Origin: Exiguobacterium qingdaonense
GTDB taxonomy: Bacteria > Bacillota > Bacilli > Exiguobacteriales > Exiguobacteriaceae
Reading direction: 5' to 3'
Length of the DNA: 64,000 bases
Assembly (NCBI RefSeq): GCF_018617855.1
Contig: NZ_JACSKY010000004.1
Coordinates: forward strand, 62,001 to 126,000
In this document: positions 1-7,833 of the stretch, in pieces
Layout: the number at the start of each line of letters is the position of its first letter
Position numbering within the stretch: position 1 is the first letter of the stretch
The notes under the pieces: model-generated
Seen by the model: only the letters and a program-made list of their open reading frames with translations
Databases searched by the model: none
Told to the model about the DNA's origin: nothing
Program-made: the position numbers and the translations under genes

Positions 1-359
1 GCGGTTTGACGAATCGCATCTGCGATTTCGTTTGCATTCGCTGTCTTGAGGACATAGCTCATCGCACCAGCTTCGATGACCGGATACACTTTCTCATCAT
101 CCAAGAAACTCGTCACGACTAATATTTTCGCCTCTTTCCAACTTGCTTTAATTCGTTTCGTCGATTCGACTCCGTCAACGGGCTCCATAACCAAGTCCAT
201 GAGGACAACGTCCGGCTTTTCAGCAATCGCAAGCTCCGCTCCCGTCGCTCCGTCGGACGCTTCGCCGACAACTTCGATGTCCGGTTGTGTCGATAAAAAG
301 GCAGATACGCCCGCCCGAACCATTTCGTGATCATCAATTAATACGACTCGAATCATCAT
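1..359 (-). CDS. liaR: LiaR-like response regulator (NarL/FixJ family), partial
   Basis: Only the N-terminal ~119 codons are in the window; the gene runs off the left edge. The visible part is a receiver domain: acidic pair Asp9-Asp10 (LIDDHEMVR), phosphoacceptor Asp55 in VVLMDL, and the switch-region VVTSF followed by VLK. The expected C-terminal LuxR-type HTH is not visible. The start codon overlaps the stop of the upstream kinase gene (TAATG), so the two are translationally coupled; an ATG three bases on is an alternative. Partner of the LiaS-like kinase. In B. subtilis LiaR activates liaIH in response to cell-wall antibiotics; the same role is inferred here from identical gene order. Confidence 0.85.
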   Translation of the reverse strand, partial: MMIRVVLIDDHEMVRAGVSAFLSTQPDIEVVGEASDGATGAELAIAEKPDVVLMDLVMEPVDGVESTKRIKASWKEAKILVVTSFLDDEKVYPVIEAGAMSYVLKTANANEIADAIRQT

Positions 360-1381
360 TACCCCTCCACTTGTTGTTTCACACGTACTTCGATTTGCGT
401 CCCGACATTCGGCACACTGACCAGCCTCAATGTTCCACCGACTTCGGCTGTGCGCTCTCTTATCGATTGTAATCCATATGAGGCGACTTGTGTATCGTCC
501 ACATTAAATCCGATTCCGTCATCATTAATCTTTAAAATGACCGTCTGTTGAACGGTACGCATCTCAATCTCTAGACGCGTCGCTTTTGCGTGCCGTAACG
601 TGTTGCTGATGGCTTCCTGAACAATCCGAAACAATTCATTTTCAGTGTGTCGGGACAGTTTCACTTCTTCTAATCGCCAGACGAGTTCGGTCGACTGCTT
701 ACGGGACAGTTCCTCTAACAAACGCTCGATTCCCGTCTTTAACGTCATACCTTCTAGTTCGACCGGCCGAAGCTGCAGGAGCAACGAGCGCATCTCTGCT
801 TGTGCCGTTTGAGCCATGAGCTCGACTTGCGCCATTTGTTTACTCGCTAGTTCCGGTTTCGTCTGCATCGTTTGTTTGACCGCTGTCGTCATCATCGAAA
901 TGGCATATAGCTGCTGACTCACCGAGTCATGAAGTTCGCGCGCGACGCGTCGTCTTTCTTCAACGACGGCTTCACTGCGTGCCTCTTCCACACTAAGGGG
1001 ACGCTCGCCAACCCGCTTCGCCATCTCGACCATCTCTTGGCGCTGTTTTGAAACGCGGACGATGCGCTCGAGCGTATCCCGGTAAGGGGACAAGGGACGA
1101 AATGTGATATCTTTTTGATTTTCTAGTTTCCACAGGGCATTGGCAACTTCCCGAAAGTCTCGGCGCAAATAAAAATACGAACCGACACCAAAAATACTCC
1201 CAATCAAGACAGCGATCACTAAGATGGACACACCGAAAGGCAACCCTTCTTCACGTGAAAACAAGTCGCTCAGTGAAGTCGAGTCACCTATGAGAAACGC
1301 TACTGTAATCAAGAAAGCCGTCAAAAGACTACTGAACAACTGATGCCAGACGACCGTTCGTGGATAAGAGTCTTTTTTCAT
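359..1381 (-). CDS. liaS: LiaS/VraS-like sensor histidine kinase
   Basis: Membrane sensor kinase of the HisKA_3 class, 340 aa. Two N-terminal hydrophobic segments (about residues 10-33 and 48-72) flank a very short extracytoplasmic loop, the 'intramembrane-sensing' layout. The H-box is RELHDSVSQQ near residue 150. The C-terminal ATPase carries N- and G-box features (AISNTLRHAKA, NDDGIGF, GLQSIRERT). It follows liaF with a 4-bp overlap and overlaps liaR. It is expected to sense lipid II-cycle or envelope stress with LiaF as inhibitor and to phosphorylate LiaR. The family call is firm; the stimulus is by analogy with B. subtilis LiaFSR. Confidence 0.9.
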   Translation of the reverse strand: MKKDSYPRTVVWHQLFSSLLTAFLITVAFLIGDSTSLSDLFSREEGLPFGVSILVIAVLIGSIFGVGSYFYLRRDFREVANALWKLENQKDITFRPLSPYRDTLERIVRVSKQRQEMVEMAKRVGERPLSVEEARSEAVVEERRRVARELHDSVSQQLYAISMMTTAVKQTMQTKPELASKQMAQVELMAQTAQAEMRSLLLQLRPVELEGMTLKTGIERLLEELSRKQSTELVWRLEEVKLSRHTENELFRIVQEAISNTLRHAKATRLEIEMRTVQQTVILKINDDGIGFNVDDTQVASYGLQSIRERTAEVGGTLRLVSVPNVGTQIEVRVKQQVEG

Positions 1382-2067
1382 ACCGTCATCACCTCGACAC
1401 TTCCGCTCATGAGCACGATATGAATCCGAACTTTCCGTGTGGCTTGGACATAGTCGTCAGACGCTGTATAGAACCGGCGATTGAACACGGGTGAATAGTT
1501 CGATTCATCGACCTGTACTTTCCCAAATCCGATTGACGCATCAATCGAATAATCATAACCGGCCGGAATGAGGATTCGGATGTCTCCAGCTAGTCCATTG
1601 AGGAGCAAGAATGTCTCCCCTTCCGGAATAATCGCTTGAGACAGGTCCATCTCGACATCTCTGAGTAAGAAGAACTCATTTGTATCACGTAAAACGTAAT
1701 GTCCCGATTCTTTCATACCAAATGAAAAGGCTTGTTCTTGGCGAAGGGGTGTCCGAATTTTCGATTCTCCAGGTCGATTCTTATACAGGCGATAACCGAA
1801 TAATAATAAGAGCCCGGAGAGCACGAATCCGAATGCGGCAGATGAGAAAATCAAGCCAATTAGAAGAATGCCACCCATCGCATAGAAGATATAACTTGCT
1901 GACTGTTTACCCCGACGGCTGAAACGTCGTCCGATATAGAGGAGAAGCAATGGGAGGATCATGCTGAATAAGACACTATTTCCACCCGTCACGATATCGA
2001 TGAAGAGTCCGACTGAAAATAAAATAATCATGAATCCAATAATTTGACGTGTGTTCCAACGTTCCAT
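1378..2067 (-). CDS. liaF: LiaF-like membrane inhibitor of the LiaSR system
   Basis: About 230 aa. The N-terminal half has clustered hydrophobic helices (IIGFMIILFSVGLF, LFSMILPLLLLYIG and a following pair). The C-terminal half is a beta-rich soluble domain like the LiaF 'cell wall-active antibiotics response' domain (repeated hydrophobic strands around ILIPAGYDYSIDASIG and GKVQVDES). I chose the start at MERWN because AAAGGAGG lies 7 bases upstream; the longer reading begins inside or before that site. It overlaps liaS by 4 bp. LiaF is known to keep LiaS in the off state. The position between liaH and liaS and the membrane layout support the call. Confidence 0.82.
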   Translation of the reverse strand: MERWNTRQIIGFMIILFSVGLFIDIVTGGNSVLFSMILPLLLLYIGRRFSRRGKQSASYIFYAMGGILLIGLIFSSAAFGFVLSGLLLLFGYRLYKNRPGESKIRTPLRQEQAFSFGMKESGHYVLRDTNEFFLLRDVEMDLSQAIIPEGETFLLLNGLAGDIRILIPAGYDYSIDASIGFGKVQVDESNYSPVFNRRFYTASDDYVQATRKVRIHIVLMSGSVEVMTV

Positions 2068-2108
2068 GTCCATTCCTCCTTTCTGATTATATGTATGAAG
2101 CAAAGAAA

Positions 2109-2133
2109 GCGATGACCTTATTCAGGTCATCGC
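2109..2133 (-). terminator. Hairpin between liaH and liaF (attenuator-like)
   Basis: Perfect 10-bp stem (2109-2118 with 2124-2133, GCGATGACCT arm) and 5-base loop in the liaH-liaF gap, followed on the minus strand by a weak TTTCTTT tract. Such a partial terminator would let liaIH mRNA exceed liaFSR mRNA, as in B. subtilis. Confidence 0.6.
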
Positions 2134-2145
2134 CGAACCGTCGCC

Positions 2146-2790
2146 TCACTCTTGTTTAAAGCGACGCTCCAGTTCTTTCAATTTTGCTTCAAAATCATCT
2201 TCGTCCGCTTGTGTGTCTTGTTTCTCTTCAGCAGACTCTTCTTTCTTTTCTTCCTCAGTGAAAGGATGAGGCTGTGATGTGCTCTGACCAAAAATTTGAT
2301 CGAGTGCCCCTTTTAACAGATCAAGGTTTTCACGCATCGCGAACTCATAACGTTTGTTCTGCATCTCATCGAGCTTGAGTTTCATCTCGAGTGCACGACG
2401 CTCGAGTGCATCCAATTCACGCTTCCCTTCATCAATCAAGCCTTCAAAATAACGGTACTGCTCCCCATAATGTTTCGACTCGAGCGCTGCACGTTCTGCC
2501 AACTTCTCTTCATCAGCTTGTTTTGCCAGCTCCGTCTGTTCATATCGTTTATCCGCCATTTTTTTGGCGTCGTCACGTTTTTCAGCAAGTTCGGCGAGCA
2601 ATGTGCGTTGGCGTTCCACGAGTCGCTCGACCGATAACGCTTCTTTCTCGGCCCCACGGATGTGACGATTCAGTTCAGCCTCGCCACTTGAACGTGGCAT
2701 TTCTTTATCTTGATACTTCTTCACTTCTTTTGAAATTTCTTTCGTCAACTCATTCGCTAATTCACGAAACTGATCAAACGGTGTCTTCAT
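2146..2790 (-). CDS. liaH: LiaH/PspA/IM30-family phage shock protein
   Basis: 214 aa, almost wholly charged coiled coil (about residues 30-165, heptad-rich with many KKxADKR and LERRALEMK-type stretches), as in PspA/IM30/LiaH proteins (usually 220-230 aa). The C-terminal tail (about 170-214) is very acidic and lysine-rich (EEKKEESAEEKQ) and ends in another short helix, unlike E. coli PspA. These proteins form large oligomers that bind and protect damaged membrane. It is second in the operon after the small membrane protein liaI and ahead of liaF. The gene order liaI-liaH-liaF-liaS-liaR identifies it; liaG is absent. Confidence 0.82.
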   Translation of the reverse strand: MKTPFDQFRELANELTKEISKEVKKYQDKEMPRSSGEAELNRHIRGAEKEALSVERLVERQRTLLAELAEKRDDAKKMADKRYEQTELAKQADEEKLAERAALESKHYGEQYRYFEGLIDEGKRELDALERRALEMKLKLDEMQNKRYEFAMRENLDLLKGALDQIFGQSTSQPHPFTEEEKKEESAEEKQDTQADEDDFEAKLKELERRFKQE

Positions 2791-2812
2791 GGTGAATCCT
2801 CCTTATGAAATC

Positions 2813-3202
2813 TTAACGACGATTAACAAATTTTTGCCACACTTGATCGAACTGTTGGAAGCTGCTACGGCCAGCACGAGTTCCATCCGCATCTAAAATC
2901 TCGACATCCGGATCTCGTTTTCGTCCCGTATACATCATATACCCCTTAAACAACAACCATGCCACAATTACTCCGACGAGTGCCCAAATGTTCGAGAGCA
3001 TCGTCCCAATCCCAACGACAGCAAGGATTCCGAAACCAACTTTAGCACCGATGTGTGTCACGGCCTGAAAACGGACCCCAGCCCAAAGCGTCAAGAGAGC
3101 TCCTAATCCGAACAAAATCATATTCGGTAAAGCGCCGATTAACACGAGCGCTAGAGCGATCCCGGCCACGATGAACAGCACCTTTTTCACTTGGTGATTC
3201 AT
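2813..3202 (-). CDS. LiaI-like small membrane protein
   Basis: 129 aa with three or four hydrophobic segments in the first 90 residues (KVLFIVAGIALALVLIGAL, MILFGLGALLTLWAG, VGFGILAVVGIGTML, ALVGVIVAWLLF), then a basic, soluble tail of about 35 residues. First gene of the lia-like operon with AGGAGG nine bases upstream. In B. subtilis LiaI is a membrane anchor for LiaH; this protein is longer than B. subtilis LiaI, so it is called by position and topology rather than clear homology. Confidence 0.6.
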   Translation of the reverse strand: MNHQVKKVLFIVAGIALALVLIGALPNMILFGLGALLTLWAGVRFQAVTHIGAKVGFGILAVVGIGTMLSNIWALVGVIVAWLLFKGYMMYTGRKRDPDVEILDADGTRAGRSSFQQFDQVWQKFVNRR

Positions 3203-3282
3203 CTGTCATCCCTCCTTATTAAGTACACTCTTATCATAATACGTTTTTTTGTTTAGGTCGACGAGCGGAAGGCTTGTTTCGC

Positions 3283-3300
3283 CTCGGTCTGTAGACCGAG
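3283..3300. promoter_or_regulatory. Perfect inverted repeat, candidate LiaR operator
   Basis: CTCGGTCT-GT-AGACCGAG: 8-bp perfect arms with a 2-bp spacer in the divergent gap between liaI and the rsgA transcription unit. Neither side has a T-run, so it is not a terminator. It lies about 80 bp upstream of liaI and directly upstream of a candidate rsgA promoter. LiaR/VraR-type regulators bind short inverted repeats upstream of the liaI promoter; the assignment is inference. Confidence 0.5.
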
Positions 3301-3322
3301 ATGTTATCGTTTCCAACAACTG

Positions 3323-3331
3323 TGGTACACT
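3323..3331 (+). promoter_or_regulatory. Extended -10 promoter for the rsgA leader
   Basis: TGGTACACT matches an extended -10 (TGnTAnnnT); the corresponding -35 region is poor. A start near 3338 would give a ~110-base leader carrying the short ORF at 3364. Confidence 0.35.
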
Positions 3332-3363
3332 AATTTTATCGAACAATGAAAGGATGATGTTTT

Positions 3364-3432
3364 ATGAGCAACATGATGAATGCACGCCACCTAATGTCAG
3401 CAAATCGGAGGGCTGTCGTCCTCCATCATTAA
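3364..3432 (+). CDS. Putative 22-residue leader peptide upstream of rsgA
   Basis: ATG-initiated ORF with a good ribosome binding site (AAAGGA, nine bases from the ATG), reading MSNMMNARHLMSANRRAVVL then HH and TAA. The stop at 3430-3432 abuts the Shine-Dalgarno of the downstream GTPase (3435-3439), so the two would be translationally coupled. The last third of the ORF encodes both arms of a strong hairpin. I know no family for it. It could be chance, but the ribosome site, the stop position and the competing hairpins point to a regulatory leader. Confidence 0.45.
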   Translation: MSNMMNARHLMSANRRAVVLHH

Positions 3433-3440
3433 AAGGAGGA
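3407..3440 (+). promoter_or_regulatory. Two mutually exclusive hairpins controlling the rsgA ribosome binding site
   Basis: TCCTCC at 3419-3424 can pair with GGAGG(G) at 3407-3412, giving a ~7-bp stem closed by C3413-G3418 with a 4-base loop. It can instead pair with the rsgA Shine-Dalgarno GGAGGA at 3435-3440 (6 bp, 10-base loop). The first state frees the ribosome binding site and the second hides it. A ribosome on the leader ORF covers the upstream arm and would change the balance, as in translational attenuators of erm/cat type. Structure seen directly; function inferred. Confidence 0.5.
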
Positions 3441-3447
3441 TTCTAAT

Positions 3448-4413
3448 TTGATTCAACAAACTGAAACGGGACGTGTCACGGCACAGTTCCAACATCTCTA
3501 CACGGTATCCATCGGGGAGAACGCTTATATGTGCGGGGTTTCCGGGAAATTTCGACATGAGGCGACGAGCGAACGGGATTATCCGGTCATTGGCGATTAT
3601 GTCACGATTCAAGTTCGCGAGCATGGTCAAGGTACGATTCACCATCTCCTTGAGCGTCGAACCGTTCTATCTCGAGCGGCCGCCGGCAACGAGACGCGTG
3701 AACAACTGATCTGCGCGAATGTCGACTACGTTCTGATCACGATGGCGTGTGGACACGACTTCAACATCCGCCGCCTAGAACGCTATACGCTAGCCGCATG
3801 GGATACCGGTGCCATCCCGATCATCGTCTTGACGAAAACCGATCAAGTCGACTCCGTCGACCCATTGCTCGAAGACATTGAGCTGAACGCACCTGGAATT
3901 CAAGTGTTTCCCGTCAGTGCCGTGACGGGAGAAGGTGTCGCCGAACTTCGGCATGCGTTACCGGGCGAGAGCACGATTGCCTTCGTCGGTTCGTCCGGCG
4001 TCGGAAAATCTACACTGACGAACGCCCTTGCCCACGAGACACTTGCTGTCACACAATCTGTCCGGGCGCAAGACGAGCGCGGGAAACATACGACGACACA
4101 CCGCGAACTGTTCCGCATCGATGACTTATACGTCATCGACACACCAGGGATGCGAGAATTCGGATTATGGGAAGGAAGCGAGCATCTAGATGAGACGTTT
4201 CGTGATATCGAAGCACTTGCCGAGACATGCCGTTTCCGCGACTGTTCTCATCAAAAAGAGCCGGGTTGCGCCGTCCAAGAGGCACTCACGAACGGTACAC
4301 TAGATGCGAAACGCTATGCGAGCTACGTCAAACTTGAGCGGGAGCTTCTCTATATCGAGAAGAAGCAGGCAGAACATGCTCGCGCGTTAGAAAAAAAGAA
4401 AAAGCGAGTATAA
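3448..4413 (+). CDS. rsgA: RsgA-type circularly permuted ribosome-assembly GTPase
   Basis: 321 aa, TTG start with AAGGAGG nine bases upstream. Order of parts: N-terminal OB-like domain (about 1-75); permuted GTPase with G4 LTKTD (~130), G5-like VSAVTGEG, then G1 P-loop GSSGVGKS (~180), TT switch region (KHTTTHRE) and G3 DTPG; C-terminal zinc domain with the C-x4-C-x-H-x5-C pattern CRFRDCSHQKEPGC; basic tail. RsgA binds the 30S subunit and helps its maturation. It stands alone next to the lia operon rather than in the usual prkC-rsgA-rpe neighbourhood, so it may be a second copy; whether another exists cannot be seen here. The 5' leader carries a possible translation switch. Confidence 0.9.
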   Translation: MIQQTETGRVTAQFQHLYTVSIGENAYMCGVSGKFRHEATSERDYPVIGDYVTIQVREHGQGTIHHLLERRTVLSRAAAGNETREQLICANVDYVLITMACGHDFNIRRLERYTLAAWDTGAIPIIVLTKTDQVDSVDPLLEDIELNAPGIQVFPVSAVTGEGVAELRHALPGESTIAFVGSSGVGKSTLTNALAHETLAVTQSVRAQDERGKHTTTHRELFRIDDLYVIDTPGMREFGLWEGSEHLDETFRDIEALAETCRFRDCSHQKEPGCAVQEALTNGTLDAKRYASYVKLERELLYIEKKQAEHARALEKKKKRV

Positions 4414-4416
4414 CGT

Positions 4417-4454
4417 AAAACAAGCGCAGGCCGCTCGGCCAGCGCTTGTTTTTT
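4417..4454. terminator. Bidirectional terminator between rsgA and pflA
   Basis: AAAACAAGCGC (4417-4427) pairs with GCGCTTGTTTT (4442-4452), with an inner GGCC-GGCC stem. A-run on the left and T-run on the right serve both convergent genes. Confidence 0.9.
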
Positions 4455-5169
4455 ATACGGTTCCCTGCAAGATGCCTTCCGCCCACTCGACTTCATCAGA
4501 GGTCGGGGGTTTCGTGCCTCTAAGTGGATAATCCAGTCCGAGCGCCTCCCATTTATAGACGCCCATCTCATGGTACGGTAAGATTTCGACTTTCTCGACA
4601 TGGTCTAGCTTTTGAATGAACGCGGCGGTGCGACGAAGCGCTCCTTCTTCAAGCGTCCAACCAGGGACGAGGACGTGGCGAATCCACATTTTCGTTCCGC
4701 GCTCGGAAAGGTGTTCGGCAAGCGCGAGCGTGTTGACATTGCTACGTCCCGTCAACTTCTTACACATGTCGTCGTCGATATGCTTGATATCAAGCAAGAC
4801 GAGATCTGTGTGATCTAAAATCGCATCCAAATTAGGGGGACGGAGTGCACCGGACGTATCAAGTGTCGTATGAAGCCCATGTTTTTTCGCTTCGCGCAAC
4901 AGCGCCTCTAAAAATTCAGGTTGCGCAAGCGGATCTCCACCAGAGATGGTGATGCCACCGTTCGATGCTTCCATGAACGGACGATAGCTGAGCGCCTCTT
5001 GGATGACGTCTTCAGCCGAACGGTGATTATTTTTTTTGAAATCCCACGTGTCCGCATTATGGCAGTACAAGCAACGTAACGCACAACCTTGTAAAAAGAC
5101 GATGAAGCGAATGCCGGGGCCGTCAACTGTTCCGAATGATTCGACCGAGTGTACATATCCCATTGTCAT
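4453..5169 (-). CDS. pflA: Pyruvate formate-lyase activating enzyme
   Basis: 238 aa radical SAM enzyme. The cluster motif Cys29-x3-Cys33-x2-Cys36 (CALRCLYCHN) binds a [4Fe-4S] cluster that cleaves SAM; it abstracts hydrogen from the PflB glycine to make the catalytic radical. The SAM-contact motif GGITISGGDP is present, and the length is typical of short PflA proteins without ferredoxin inserts. It is 57 bases downstream of pflB on the same strand, with AGGAGG nine bases from its ATG. It is probably co-transcribed with pflB and modulated by the hairpin in the gap. Confidence 0.95.
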   Translation of the reverse strand: MTMGYVHSVESFGTVDGPGIRFIVFLQGCALRCLYCHNADTWDFKKNNHRSAEDVIQEALSYRPFMEASNGGITISGGDPLAQPEFLEALLREAKKHGLHTTLDTSGALRPPNLDAILDHTDLVLLDIKHIDDDMCKKLTGRSNVNTLALAEHLSERGTKMWIRHVLVPGWTLEEGALRRTAAFIQKLDHVEKVEILPYHEMGVYKWEALGLDYPLRGTKPPTSDEVEWAEGILQGTV

Positions 5170-5191
5170 CGAAATGACCTCCTAACGAATG

Positions 5192-5215
5192 AGCGGCCCT
5201 CCGTAGAAGGCCGCT
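5192..5215 (-). terminator. Intergenic hairpin pflB-pflA
   Basis: AGCGGCC (5192-5198) pairs with GGCCGCT (5209-5215). There is no T-run after it on the minus strand, so it is more likely an RNA-stability or processing hairpin lowering pflA relative to pflB than a full stop. Confidence 0.5.
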
Positions 5216-5225
5216 AAGCCTTTAT

Positions 5226-7472
5226 TTATAACGAACCGTGGAACGTACGGTTGATGACATCAATCTGTTGCTCACGCGTCAACTTGATGAAGTTGACTGC
5301 ATATCCAGATACACGGATTGTGAGTTGTGGGTACTCTTCAGGATGTTCCATCGCGTCAAGGAGCGTCTCACGATTGAAGACGTTGACGTTCAAGTGATGT
5401 CCTTTATGCTCTCCACTCATATACCCATCGAGAAGTGCCGCCAAATTGAGTTCGCGTGCGACTTCTTCTTTTCCGAGTGCTTTCGGTACGATTGAAAATG
5501 TGTAAGAGATTCCGTCTTGTGCGTGTTCAAACGGAAGCTTCGCCACAGATGAGAGAGAGGCAGCTGCACCTTTCGTATCTCGTCCATGCATCGGGTTCGC
5601 TCCTGGCGCGAACGGTTCACCGGCACGGCGACCGTCTGGTGTGTTTCCTGTTTTCTTACCATATACGACGTTTGATGTGATCGTGAGAACCGATTGCGTA
5701 TGAAGCGCGTCACGATACGTTTTATGCTTCCGCACTTTTTCCATGAACGATTCGACGAGCTCGACGGCGATCGCATCGACACGGTCGTCATTGTTTCCGA
5801 ATTTCGGGAAGTCCCCTTCTGTCTCGAAGTCGACGATGATTCCCTCTTCGTTACGGACCGGTTTGACGTTCGCATATTTGATTGCCGAGAGACTGTCTGC
5901 CGTGACCGAGAGACCGGCGATTCCACATGCCATCGTCCGTAAGATTTCAGGGTCATGGAGTGCCATTTCGATTCGCTCATATGCATATTTGTCATGCATG
6001 AAGTGAATGACATTGAGCGTGTTGACATATAGCTCTGCCAACCAGTCGAGTGTACGATCGAAGTCGGCGTACACTTTCTCATATGTGAGCACGTCTTCCG
6101 TATTCATTTCCCAAGTCGGAGCGATTTGAGCACCGTTCTTCTCATCACGTCCGCCGTTCATGCTATAGAGAAGGGCTTTCGCCATGTTGGCGCGTGCACC
6201 AAAGAACTGCATTTGCTTGCCAATTTTCATCGGTGATACACAACATGCGATACCGTAGTCGTCACCAAATTGTGGCATCATCAAATCATCATTTTCATAT
6301 TGAATGGCCGATGTTTCAATCGACATTTTCGCACAGTATTGTTTGAAGCCTTCTGGAAGCTTCGTTGACCAGAGAACAGTCAAGTTCGGTTCTGGGGCAG
6401 GTCCGAGGTTTGTGAGTGAATGTAAGAATCGGAACGAGCTCTTCGTGACGTTCGAGCGACCATCTTCACTCATTCCACCGATCGACTCTGTCACCCAAGT
6501 CGGGTCACCTGAGAATAGCTCATTGTAGTCCGGTGTGCGTAAGAATTTGACGATCCGAAGCTTCATGATGAAGTGGTCGACGATTTCTTGAACATCGGAC
6601 TCCGTCAAACGACCAGCCTCGATGTCACGCTCTGCGTACACATCAAGGAACGTTGAGACGCGCCCGAGTGACATCGCCGCACCATTTTGTTCTTTGATCG
6701 CCGCGAGGTATGCCAAGTACACCCATTGATAGGCTTCTTGCGTATTTTCCGCAGGACGACCGAGGTCGAATCCGTATGCGGCTCCGAGTTGTTTAAGTTC
6801 TTGGAGGGCACGAAGTTGTTCATTCAATTCTTCCCGGTCACGGATATCTGCTTCAGATAAAAAGCCACCGCGTTTCGCCAAGTCTTTTTTACGCTCCGCC
6901 ATCAAGAAGTCAATTCCATAGAGAGCGACGCGGCGATAGTCACCGATGATCCGTCCACGTCCATACGCATCCGGAAGACCTGTGATGACACCCGATTTAC
7001 GGGCAGCCCTCATCTCTGGTGTATAGGCATCGAAAACACCTTGGTTATGTGTCTTACGAATATCCGAATAAATTTTTGTAACCTCTTGATCCGGCTCGAA
7101 GCCGTATGATTCGAGTGCGGCATCCACCATACGGATCCCGCCGTTCGGGTGAATCGAACGTTTGAATGGCTCATCCGTTTGAACACCGACGACTTTTTCT
7201 AACTCTTTATTCAAGTAACCTGGTCCATGCGACACGATCGTCGATGGTGTGTGTTGATCGACGTCCCAGACGCCTCCACGTTCACGTTCCTCTTTTGTCA
7301 GTTCCATCACACGATTCCAAAGAACGTTCGTCGCTTCTGTCGGACCTGCCAAGAACGCGTCGTCCCCTGTGTATTCATGACGATTCAAACGGATAAATTC
7401 ACTGACGTTCACTTCATTCGTCCATTGACCAGGAACAAAACCTGACCATGCGGATTTGATTTCAGTTGCCAT
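5226..7472 (-). CDS. pflB: Formate C-acetyltransferase (pyruvate formate-lyase)
   Basis: 748 aa, the usual length of PflB. Converts pyruvate and CoA to formate and acetyl-CoA in anaerobic fermentation. The adjacent catalytic cysteines are in [13 protein letters not shown] (near residue 410), and the glycyl radical site is Gly723 in RVSGYAVNF, 26 residues from the C-terminus. The [14 protein letters not shown] and [19 protein letters not shown] motifs match the family. No FocA formate channel lies beside it. The upstream region carries two Rex-like sites and a cre-like site, suggesting control by NADH/NAD+ and carbon supply. Formate could be used by Fhs, encoded at 36008. Confidence 0.97.
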   Translation of the reverse strand: MATEIKSAWSGFVPGQWTNEVNVSEFIRLNRHEYTGDDAFLAGPTEATNVLWNRVMELTKEERERGGVWDVDQHTPSTIVSHGPGYLNKELEKVVGVQTDEPFKRSIHPNGGIRMVDAALESYGFEPDQEVTKIYSDIRKTHNQGVFDAYTPEMRAARKSGVITGLPDAYGRGRIIGDYRRVALYGIDFLMAERKKDLAKRGGFLSEADIRDREELNEQLRALQELKQLGAAYGFDLGRPAENTQEAYQWVYLAYLAAIKEQNGAAMSLGRVSTFLDVYAERDIEAGRLTESDVQEIVDHFIMKLRIVKFLRTPDYNELFSGDPTWVTESIGGMSEDGRSNVTKSSFRFLHSLTNLGPAPEPNLTVLWSTKLPEGFKQYCAKMSIETSAIQYENDDLMMPQFGDDYGIACCVSPMKIGKQMQFFGARANMAKALLYSMNGGRDEKNGAQIAPTWEMNTEDVLTYEKVYADFDRTLDWLAELYVNTLNVIHFMHDKYAYERIEMALHDPEILRTMACGIAGLSVTADSLSAIKYANVKPVRNEEGIIVDFETEGDFPKFGNNDDRVDAIAVELVESFMEKVRKHKTYRDALHTQSVLTITSNVVYGKKTGNTPDGRRAGEPFAPGANPMHGRDTKGAAASLSSVAKLPFEHAQDGISYTFSIVPKALGKEEVARELNLAALLDGYMSGEHKGHHLNVNVFNRETLLDAMEHPEEYPQLTIRVSGYAVNFIKLTREQQIDVINRTFHGSL

Positions 7473-7511
7473 GTTGATTCACTCCTCATTCTCGAAAGTA
7501 ACTGCCTGCTA

Positions 7512-7517
7512 TCTATA
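7512..7517 (-). promoter_or_regulatory. Candidate pflB -10 box
   Basis: Reading leftward, TATAGA with a weak TTCACG -35 about 19 bp upstream inside the nearer Rex-like site. Distance to the pflB start (about 40 bp) is reasonable. Weakly supported. Confidence 0.35.
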
Positions 7518-7527
7518 CTTGAAGTGT

Positions 7528-7577
7528 ACGTGAAAACGTGAACAATATGTTTTACATTCTTGTGAAACTTGTAACAA
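7528..7577. promoter_or_regulatory. Two Rex-like operators upstream of pflB
   Basis: TTGTGAAACTTGTAACAA at 7560-7577 matches the Rex consensus TTGTGAAATAATTCACAA at 13 of 18 positions, with one half perfect. ACGTGAAAACGTGAACAA at 7528-7545 matches at 11 of 18. The sites are 32 bp apart, about three helical turns, and the nearer one overlaps the candidate -35. Rex represses fermentation genes when NADH/NAD+ is low. No rex gene is in the window. Confidence 0.45.
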
Positions 7578-7606
7578 TCTTATGAACGTGATGAAATAGC
7601 CGTTTT

Positions 7607-7620
7607 TGAAAGCGTTTTAT
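7607..7620. promoter_or_regulatory. cre-like CcpA site upstream of pflB
   Basis: TGAAAGCGTTTTAT matches the cre consensus TGWAARCGYTWWCW at 13 of 14 positions. It lies about 135 bp upstream of pflB, the kind of position from which CcpA activates overflow-metabolism genes. Confidence 0.55.
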
Positions 7621-7833
7621 TAACTGTTATATTCTCTAATCCATATAATTTGAAACAGATGAATCCCCATTACATAAGGTTTTGATTTCATCTGTACTAT
7701 TTTGATTGTTCTGTGACGAACTATACAGTTTTTGTGGTGATAAACCTCACACCAATCGGTTAGAACTTGAATTTTTGTGTCGTATCAGACACAATGAAAG
7801 CAGAACATCGTATAAGAGGAAGGGGTTCTACTC
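7621..7833. other. Intergenic region between pflB and the 7834 gene, with an inverted repeat
   Basis: No gene seen. It contains a perfect 9-bp inverted repeat, ACAGATGAA at 7655-7663 and TTCATCTGT at 7687-7695, arms 32 bp apart centre to centre, so a dimer-of-dimers operator or a large stem-loop is possible. A shorter TGGTG/CACCA repeat lies near 7735-7753. No convincing promoter for the rightward gene was found. Confidence 0.4.

Noticed and set aside
3283-3300. Palindrome considered as a terminator
   Set aside because: No T-run on either strand; better read as a protein-binding site.
5417-6082. 221-codon ORF inside pflB, same strand and other frame
   Set aside because: Frame shadow of pflB; Ser/Arg/Met-rich with no motif.
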